Made by a program: the position numbers and the translations under genes. Of a stretch of 64,000 bases of DNA, positions 56,455 through 64,000 are shown piece after piece. Under the pieces are notes generated by a model that saw only the letters and a list, made by a program, of their open reading frames with translations, did no database searches and was not told where the DNA came from. Each line of letters opens with the position of its first letter. The first letter of the stretch is position 1. Source of the stretch: Tropicibacter naphthalenivorans (lineage in GTDB: Bacteria; Pseudomonadota; Alphaproteobacteria; Rhodobacterales; Rhodobacteraceae); contig NZ_FWXX01000004.1 of the NCBI RefSeq assembly GCF_900176475.1, positions 186,001-250,000 of the forward strand. The letters are read 5' to 3'.

Positions 56455-58362
56455 CTAGAAATCCTTCCAAACCGCGTCATTGCCCGCGCCGACGGCGACG
56501 GGCGGCGCGCTTTTGGACGGTTCGGGAATATCCCAAAACTCATCTGCCGGATTTTTGGACAGCGCAGGCGTGGACTTGGCTTGCGGATCGGGAAGGTAGA
56601 ACATCTCATCACCGGGGTTCATGTTCAATCCGCTGAGCGCGGCTTGGGCGACACCGCCGCTGAACCGCGACAGCAGGTCGCTCAGGCGGGTGGCCTCGGT
56701 GCTGAGTTGCTGGCTGGCGGCGCTGGTTTCGCTGACCATGGCGGCGTTCTGCTGGGTCACTTTATCGAGTTCGGACACGCCAATGTTGATCTCTTGAACA
56801 CCGCTGGCCTGTTCGCGCGCGGATACGGCAATGTCAGAGATCATGCCGGACACATCCGTCACGCTTTGCACGATGTGCCCCAAGGTTTCGGAGGTCTGCT
56901 GCACCAGCTTTTCCCCGTCGGCCACCTGTTGCGTGCTGTTGAGCACCAGATCCTTGATCTCGCTGGCGGATTCTGCGGCCCGTTGCGCAAGGTTGCGGAC
57001 CTCGGACGCGACAACGGCAAAGCCTTTGCCGGACTCACCGGCGCGGGCGGCTTCGACCCCGGCGTTGAGCGCCAACAGGTTGGTCTGAAAGGCAATGTCA
57101 TCGATCACATCAATGATCTGGGTGATCTGCTCGGACGACTTGGCGATCGAACTCATCGCCGCCAAGGCGTTGCCCATGACGACGCCCCCCTCTTCGGCGC
57201 GCTTGCGCCCCTCGCCCACCATCGAATCGACTTCTTCGGCGCGGCGAGCAGCCGATTGCACGCTTTCCGACAACTCATCCAGTGCCGCTGCGCTTTGTTC
57301 CAAGGTGGCGGCCTGCACTTCGGCGCGGCGCGACATCTCGTCGGACATCCCCGAAAGATCCGTTGCATTGGCTTGAACCGTCTCCGAGCTTTGCCGCAGC
57401 GATCCAACCAATTCCTCCAGGGCCGAGGCCAAGTTGTTGAAATCCGTGCAGAGCTTGACGTAGCTGTCACCCAGATCTTCCCATTCCTCGGCCTCAATCC
57501 GCGATTCAAGATCGCCGCCTTTAAGACGGCTCATCGCGTGACTGAAGGTCTGGAACAGATCAACCCGGCGGCTGTTTTCATCCTTGATGCGTGCGTTGAC
57601 TTCGTCCGCCTCGACCAGCCGGTCCTTCAACACCAACAGGTCACGCGCGATATCGCCGATCTCGTCCTTGCGGTCCGTTCCAATCACCGAACACTCCAGC
57701 TGTTGCTGGGTGAGGCAGCGCACCGACTCCGACAAGCTTCCGATCGGCTTAGACAGCGCCCGCCCAAACAACCAAGCCAGGACCAAGGCGCCGACGCCCG
57801 CCATCGCAGCAACACCCGCGAGAACGAGTTGCGCCGTCTCACCGGCCCTTAAAGCGACCGGAATGGCCCCTTCGGCCGCCGCGTCTGTCGTCTCGCCAAA
57901 GCTGTCCAACTCGGCAATGGCATCGTCGAAAACCAGAGCCAAGGCATTGATCTCATTGCTTGCCTCTGCGGCGCTTGGCGCGACCTTGATGGCTGCCAAC
58001 CATTGTTCCGCCGAGGTCAGCTCTGCGCGTACGCGGGCAACCTGATCCGAGATTTCAGCAGACCCAAAGGCGGCAAACGCCTCCGGTTTAGATGCCTCTA
58101 GCAGGTGCTCATACTCTGTGAGGAAATTCTCCCACGCGCCCTGTTCGCCAATGGCATGTCGCAACAAATGGATTTCAGCATGGCCCAGATCCAGTTCGAG
58201 ATGCATGATGGCGTCGTCAATTTCCGCGAAGGTCGCCAGATCCTGCGCTGCCGCAATCATCGTCGACTTCATGTGCCAGCTGACGGCCACCACCATCGTT
58301 AACGCAAAAAACAAGGTAGCCGCGAACAAAGTGACCTGCGTTCCGATCTTGAACCTACCCAT
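56455..58362 (-). CDS. Methyl-accepting chemotaxis protein
   Basis: 635 residues. First helix ([21 protein letters not shown]), then a periplasmic helical sensor of about 140 residues, and a second helix ([24 protein letters not shown]). HAMP follows, then a coiled signalling domain with the conserved tip [40 protein letters not shown] and methylation helices. The start at 58362 has GAGGT upstream. The C-terminus ends WKDF, not the CheR-binding NWETF-type pentapeptide. The ligand is unknown. Confidence 0.93.
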   Translation of the reverse strand: MGRFKIGTQVTLFAATLFFALTMVVAVSWHMKSTMIAAAQDLATFAEIDDAIMHLELDLGHAEIHLLRHAIGEQGAWENFLTEYEHLLEASKPEAFAAFGSAEISDQVARVRAELTSAEQWLAAIKVAPSAAEASNEINALALVFDDAIAELDSFGETTDAAAEGAIPVALRAGETAQLVLAGVAAMAGVGALVLAWLFGRALSKPIGSLSESVRCLTQQQLECSVIGTDRKDEIGDIARDLLVLKDRLVEADEVNARIKDENSRRVDLFQTFSHAMSRLKGGDLESRIEAEEWEDLGDSYVKLCTDFNNLASALEELVGSLRQSSETVQANATDLSGMSDEMSRRAEVQAATLEQSAAALDELSESVQSAARRAEEVDSMVGEGRKRAEEGGVVMGNALAAMSSIAKSSEQITQIIDVIDDIAFQTNLLALNAGVEAARAGESGKGFAVVASEVRNLAQRAAESASEIKDLVLNSTQQVADGEKLVQQTSETLGHIVQSVTDVSGMISDIAVSAREQASGVQEINIGVSELDKVTQQNAAMVSETSAASQQLSTEATRLSDLLSRFSGGVAQAALSGLNMNPGDEMFYLPDPQAKSTPALSKNPADEFWDIPEPSKSAPPVAVGAGNDAVWKDF

Positions 58363-58464
58363 CGGTACCTCGTGCATCATTGGTAAAGGCAGCATTCGCC
58401 ACCGGCTTGGACCAAAGTCCTAGCCCCACGAGGTAAACAAAACTTTCCGGATCGGCAGTTTTCC

Positions 58465-59358
58465 CTAGGAATCGCCAAATTTTTTCGAGTTTTGCGGTGA
58501 AAGCTTGGCCAATTGCACCGCAAGAATGCTGGCCGCGATGACCATGACGCCGACGAGATCGAGCAGGTGCAGGCCTTCGCCCAGCAGCAGTGCTGCGATT
58601 GCAACCCCCAGAAAGGGATTGAGAAAATGGAAGGTCGCGGCGCGGACCGCACCGATGCGATTCACCAGCAGCACCCAGACAAAGGTCGCCGCCAGACCCG
58701 GCACAAGCGTGGTATAGGCGAAGGCCGCAACCAGTTGCCACGACCAGCGCACCGCCACCTCTTCGAGCGTCAGAGCAAACGGCCAGAGGGCCGCGCTGCC
58801 GACCAGCATTTGCAGGCCGACCACCATCATGAAGTTGCCGCCAGAGGTCGCCCCGCGCAGGCTCAGCGTGGCCACGGTCAGGGCGATCACCCCGCCAACG
58901 CACAGCGCGACGCCCTGCCAATCCAGACCGGCGCTCATGCGGCCGCCCATGATCAGCGCCACGCCCAAGACGCCTGCGAACAGGCCTGCGACCGCTTGGG
59001 GGCGCAATTTATCGCGGAAAAACAGCCAGCCGGCCAAGGCGACCAGCAACGGCATCGTTGAGGCGATGATCGCCGCAAGCGACGCCTGCACCGTTTGCAT
59101 CGCGACGAAGTTCAGGCCCAGATACAGCGCATTCTGGCAGACGCCAAAGATGATGGTTGCACGCCACTGCGCCCGCGTGAGCCGCCAGTTTTGCCGCAGG
59201 ATCAAGGCGATCGCGACCGCCAACAGGCCCGACAATAGGAATCGCAAGGCCAAGGCCGACAGGGGCGGCGCCGCTGCGACGATGATCCGGGCCGAGGTGA
59301 AAGCCGATGACCACATGACCGCAAAGGCCAGCCCCATCAAAAGCGCGCGTATATCCAT
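58465..59358 (-). CDS. EamA-family drug/metabolite exporter
   Basis: 297 residues with ten membrane helices in two similar halves, each about 140 residues, as in the DMT superfamily. MDIRALLMGLAFAVMWSSAFT opens the first half, and GVALCVGGVIALTVATLSLRG the second. The solute exported is unknown. Confidence 0.9.
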   Translation of the reverse strand: MDIRALLMGLAFAVMWSSAFTSARIIVAAAPPLSALALRFLLSGLLAVAIALILRQNWRLTRAQWRATIIFGVCQNALYLGLNFVAMQTVQASLAAIIASTMPLLVALAGWLFFRDKLRPQAVAGLFAGVLGVALIMGGRMSAGLDWQGVALCVGGVIALTVATLSLRGATSGGNFMMVVGLQMLVGSAALWPFALTLEEVAVRWSWQLVAAFAYTTLVPGLAATFVWVLLVNRIGAVRAATFHFLNPFLGVAIAALLLGEGLHLLDLVGVMVIAASILAVQLAKLSPQNSKKFGDS

Positions 59359-59642
59359 GTCTCAAGGCTTAGCATCTGCAGCGCAAAGCGAAAGCCCCAA
59401 GTGTGCCGCCGCTAACCTGTTCTTAACAGGTACCATGATAGGCACAGGATGCTTCCCAGCCTGTCCACCCTTTTCAGGACAGATTTTACCAGACGCGTCT
59501 TCTCCTCGCGTTGTGTCTTGGGGCCAAATCCAAGACGAAAAATGCCCCGCCGGTCGAAAGACAGGCGGGGCCAGTTAGTGCCCGCAGCATGAAGCGGGGC
59601 ACCGGCGGTGTTCTTGAATTCTTGAATGCCTGAAAGGGACGG

Positions 59643-60779
<1,137 letters not shown>

Positions 60780-60852
60780 TCATTGGTTGGGGATGAATCT
60801 GCGGAAAACTCGAATCACCGTCAATTTCTTTATTTAATCAGAGCTTTACGAA

Positions 60853-61467
60853 TTAGTCTCGACACAAGATATCGCGTACGGGTTTGAACGAACGTCTATG
60901 GTGTGGGGTGACCCCCATATCTCGGAGTGCAGATTTGTGACATTTCGTGGGATAGCCGGCGTTTGTTTCCCAACCATAACCGGGGAACTGTGTCGCGATC
61001 TTTTTCATGACATCATCCCGCCATGTTTTCGCCACAATTGAGGCCGCCGCGATGCTGGGGGACCGGGCGTCTCCGCCCACGATCGGGGTCGCGGCGCAGG
61101 GCAAACCGACCGGCAGGCGATTTCCATCCACAAGGATATGCCCAGGTTTCTCCGGAAGGTTTTCCACAGCCCTTTTCATCGCCAAAAAGCTCGCCTGAAG
61201 GATGTTGATTTCGTCGATTTCCTCAACAGTCGCCTCGCCGATGCCCACCAGACAGCTTTGCTGGATCAGCGGCATCAGCAGGTCGCGGCGCTTGGCCGTC
61301 AGCTTTTTGCTGTCGTTGAGGCCGTCGGGGATCGCTTCGGGCAGCAGGATCACCGCTGCGGCCACCACAGGGCCGGCAAGGGGGCCACGGCCCACCTCAT
61401 CGACGCCCGCGACGCGCAGGCCTTGATCCCAATAGGGCTGTTCGAGATTCGTGTTCAGAGCTGTCAT
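60853..61467 (-). CDS. rnhB: Ribonuclease HII
   Basis: 204 residues. Removes single ribonucleotides and RNA from RNA-DNA hybrids. The DEVGRGPLAGPVVAA motif gives two acidic residues; the catalytic Asp of the later LVDGNRLP is intact, and TKCHKSALRDMGVTPHHRRSFKPV closes the protein. It lies about 107 bp upstream of ccrM. No ribosome site is obvious. Confidence 0.94.
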   Translation of the reverse strand: MTALNTNLEQPYWDQGLRVAGVDEVGRGPLAGPVVAAAVILLPEAIPDGLNDSKKLTAKRRDLLMPLIQQSCLVGIGEATVEEIDEINILQASFLAMKRAVENLPEKPGHILVDGNRLPVGLPCAATPIVGGDARSPSIAAASIVAKTWRDDVMKKIATQFPGYGWETNAGYPTKCHKSALRDMGVTPHHRRSFKPVRDILCRD

Positions 61468-61561
61468 AGCGCCCGACGAAACGCATCACCGCCCAAGAGT
61501 CGAGTCCCCTGCCCGTACGAGCAAGGGGGCTCTCAGCGGGCCGAAAAACCTATGCACAGGC

Positions 61562-61570
61562 TTATCCACA
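61562..61570 (+). promoter_or_regulatory. Consensus DnaA box upstream of rnhB
   Basis: TTATCCACA in the 188-bp gap 61468-61655. Nearby TATGCACAG (61550) and TGTGGGTAT (61579, reversed) are imperfect relatives. Confidence 0.45.
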
Positions 61571-61655
61571 TATCGGGCTGTGGGTATCCCCGGCAGCGCC
61601 CCGCCGAGGAGTCTCTTATCCGCCACAGGGGCGCGGTGCCTTATTAAAGCCGCTT

Positions 61656-62822
61656 TCAGCCGTCGGCAAACAGGCGTGGGCGCAGGATGCGCAGGGCCAC
61701 CGCCCCCGCCCCCATGGTGCTGAGCACCAGCAGCAGCAGCCAACCGACCACCGGGATCAGGCTGAGCAACCCGACGCCCAGCGCGCCGATGCCCGCCGCC
61801 ATGGCGCGCTCGCCGTTGGTCATGGGCTCGCCGCCGCCGAACCAGCCCAGAACCCAGACGCCCGCCGCATAGGTGCCCACGATATAGCCAAGCACCCACA
61901 GCACGATCAGCGCAAGGATCGACACCGGCGCGACGAACAGGCCGAACAGGGTCATTGCCAGCAAGATGGTCGAGCCGATCACCGCAGAGACCGTCACAAA
62001 GCCTGTCGCCAGCGCGCGGCCCGGTGTCCCCAGCACGCTGCGGCGCATCTCTGCCACGCCATGCGGCCAGATCACGGCAAGCAGAGCCCCGAGGATGGCG
62101 ACCACCAGCACGCCGGACAAAAAGCCCGTGGGCAGCGGCTCTGGCTCTGGCGCGGGCTTGGGCAGGCCAGCGGCGGCGCGCTGATCCTTGGCGGTTTGGC
62201 CGAACAGGTCGGGGGCCAGAGGGTTGCCAGACAGGCCGCGCCGCTCGATTTGATCAGGGCTGGCGACGCTGTCGGGAATAGTAACGGTGTTCGCGACCTC
62301 TTCGTAGATGCGGATCGCGCCACCGATCCGGGCATCGGGGCCAAAGCGCACCGTGCTGGCGTGGAACACCACGTCCCCGGCGATTTCAGCGTCGATCTCG
62401 ACAATCTCGCCGGTCAGCATGGCATTGCCGCCAATCGGGGCCGCGATGCTCATCTCCGAGGCCATGGCGCGCAGATCGCCGCCCACCTCGGCATTGACGC
62501 GCAGGCGCTGCGCCGCGGCCGACACATCGCCCGCCACCGGATCCGCGACCGTCACGCGCTGGCCCATGGCATAGACGTCGCCGGCCACCGCGCCCTCTAT
62601 TTCGACCCAGCGGCCCGCCAGATGGGCGCTACCCGTAATCGGGTCGCGCAGGTCGACGCGTTCGCCCGCCAGAAAGACGTCGTCGCGCCCCTCGGCATCC
62701 ATGACGATGCTGCGCCCGCCCATGTAGATGTCCTGGCCCACGGCCAATTGCTGGGCGGCCTCGTCAGCGCAGACCTGCCCCGCGACGCAAAGCGCCAGCA
62801 GCGCCCCGTAAAAACCTTTCAT
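61656..62822 (-). CDS. Bactofilin-like repeat protein with C-terminal membrane helices
   Basis: 388 residues. A signal peptide (to VCADEA) leads to a stretch of about 160 residues of short repeats such as GAVAGDVYAMGQRV and DPVAGDVSAAAQRL. These alternate valine and glycine like the beta-helix of polymer-forming bactofilins. A Pro-rich linker follows, and then about four membrane helices. The start at 62822 follows AAAGGGG; a GTG at 62837 is also open. Scaffold or envelope role inferred. It is not recognised as a named family. Confidence 0.65.
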   Translation of the reverse strand: MKGFYGALLALCVAGQVCADEAAQQLAVGQDIYMGGRSIVMDAEGRDDVFLAGERVDLRDPITGSAHLAGRWVEIEGAVAGDVYAMGQRVTVADPVAGDVSAAAQRLRVNAEVGGDLRAMASEMSIAAPIGGNAMLTGEIVEIDAEIAGDVVFHASTVRFGPDARIGGAIRIYEEVANTVTIPDSVASPDQIERRGLSGNPLAPDLFGQTAKDQRAAAGLPKPAPEPEPLPTGFLSGVLVVAILGALLAVIWPHGVAEMRRSVLGTPGRALATGFVTVSAVIGSTILLAMTLFGLFVAPVSILALIVLWVLGYIVGTYAAGVWVLGWFGGGEPMTNGERAMAAGIGALGVGLLSLIPVVGWLLLLVLSTMGAGAVALRILRPRLFADG

Positions 62823-62892
62823 GAAAACCCCTTTCACCCGAATCTCGCACCGGTCATCTTCGGCGCAAACCTGTCAGGCGCATTGCGCGGGG

Positions 62893-63186
62893 TCAAACCG
62901 TTGCGGAAATCAGCGACAGGATGGCCACTTCGGGCGTGACCGAGCGCTGCGTCGTCCACATGTCCAGCCGCGCGCGTTCTTCGGTGGTCAGTTGCAGCTG
63001 CACGGGGGGGCCGGCGGCGGGGGTCACATCCTCTTCCCAGCCGGTGCTGCTGTCCATGGCGCGGCGCAAGGCTTGGCGGACCAAATAGGCCAAGGGCAGC
63101 GCCTCCCCCGAGGTGGCGATCAGCCGTTTCCGCAGGGTATCGGGCAGGTGTAAATCCATCATCTTTTTCGCGTCTCGCCGACTCAT
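62893..63186 (-). CDS. Small hypothetical protein
   Basis: 97 residues, ATG at 63186 with AGGAG upstream. Basic helical N-terminus (SRRDAKKMMDLHLPDTLRKR) and a helix-turn-like ALPLAYLVRQALRRAM. The second half begins with a Pro/Ala linker. It may be a ribbon-helix-helix type regulator. No partner toxin is adjacent. Confidence 0.55.
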   Translation of the reverse strand: MSRRDAKKMMDLHLPDTLRKRLIATSGEALPLAYLVRQALRRAMDSSTGWEEDVTPAAGPPVQLQLTTEERARLDMWTTQRSVTPEVAILSLISATV

Positions 63187-63318
63187 GTCTGCTCCTGGAT
63201 TCGACCTTTCCATAAAAAGCTTAGCGTTTTCCTGCCCTCGTGCGAGACGTATTCCCTACTGCAAATGCAACCCTAACGTTAAACCAACAACAGGAGAACG
63301 AGATAGGAACATCGCAAA

Positions 63319-63349
63319 AGAAAAAGGGCGCCCAAAAGGACGCCCTTTC
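63319..63349 (-). terminator. Terminator of groEL
   Basis: AAAGGGCGTCC-TTTT-GGGCGCCCTTTTT on the minus strand, an 11-bp stem with a T-run. A small CCTGCC / GGCAGG hairpin sits between it and the groEL stop. Confidence 0.88.
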
Positions 63350-63391
63350 CTAGACTGTGAGCGGATGAACCGCCTGCCAAGAGGCAGGTGA

Positions 63392-64000
<609 letters not shown>

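Overview
The window reads as a chromosomal segment of a GC-rich alphaproteobacterium of the family Rhodobacteraceae (Roseobacter group, probably marine). The evidence is the fused proline utilisation protein PutA, the bc1 operon petABC with a Rieske protein of the Rhodobacter type, the cell-cycle methyltransferase CcrM, ParE next to thyA-folA, SdhE, a DUF484-xerC pair, a complex I NDUFS4-like subunit, a LdtR-type MarR regulator and a TPP riboswitch in front of thiBPQ. No rRNA, tRNA, insertion sequence, prophage or CRISPR array was recognised.

Layout. 1-8.2 kb: 3' part of putA, rhomboid protease, GFA protein, inositol phosphatase, small secreted or unknown proteins, an EF-hand protein with an aspartate aminotransferase, then an XRE regulator with sdhE. 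8.3-14.1 kb: LdtR-like regulator, tandem DUF1194 proteins behind gloA, a lipoprotein plus SLAM-type outer membrane protein pair (probable type XI secretion), and a CbiX-like protein. 14.1-20.4 kb: an intergenic repeat cluster, a zinc alcohol dehydrogenase, thyA-folA-parE with a DnaA box, a small unknown protein, a HExxH lipoprotein and a cytochrome c.

20.5-34.8 kb is the most unusual part. It holds a degenerate member of the PAP2/vanadium haloperoxidase fold, a cytoplasmic-looking subtilisin-like protease, an intact member of the same PAP2 fold preceded by eight Trp-Asp-Gly repeats, a SARP-type regulator with a TPR-like C-terminus, and a 2460-residue RTX protein with a C-terminal Hint domain. 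The first four are arranged divergent-convergent-divergent with shared intergenic regions and look like one module. I do not recognise it as a described system.

34.8-48.9 kb: MltB-type transglycosylase, a possible very small cysteine-rich membrane protein, a secreted-protein gene with two frameshifts at the same sequence, DUF6880 and NDUFS4-like genes, uvrB, small membrane or secreted proteins, hemerythrin and universal stress proteins, an OmpR-like regulator with an altered receiver, DUF484-xerC, a glutathione transferase and an outer membrane barrel. 49-64 kb: petABC, thiBPQ with its riboswitch, aroC, a chemoreceptor, an EamA exporter, ccrM, rnhB, a bactofilin-like membrane protein, a small unknown protein and the 3' end of groEL.

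Reading was by eye. Family names rest on recognised motifs and lengths, not on database searches.
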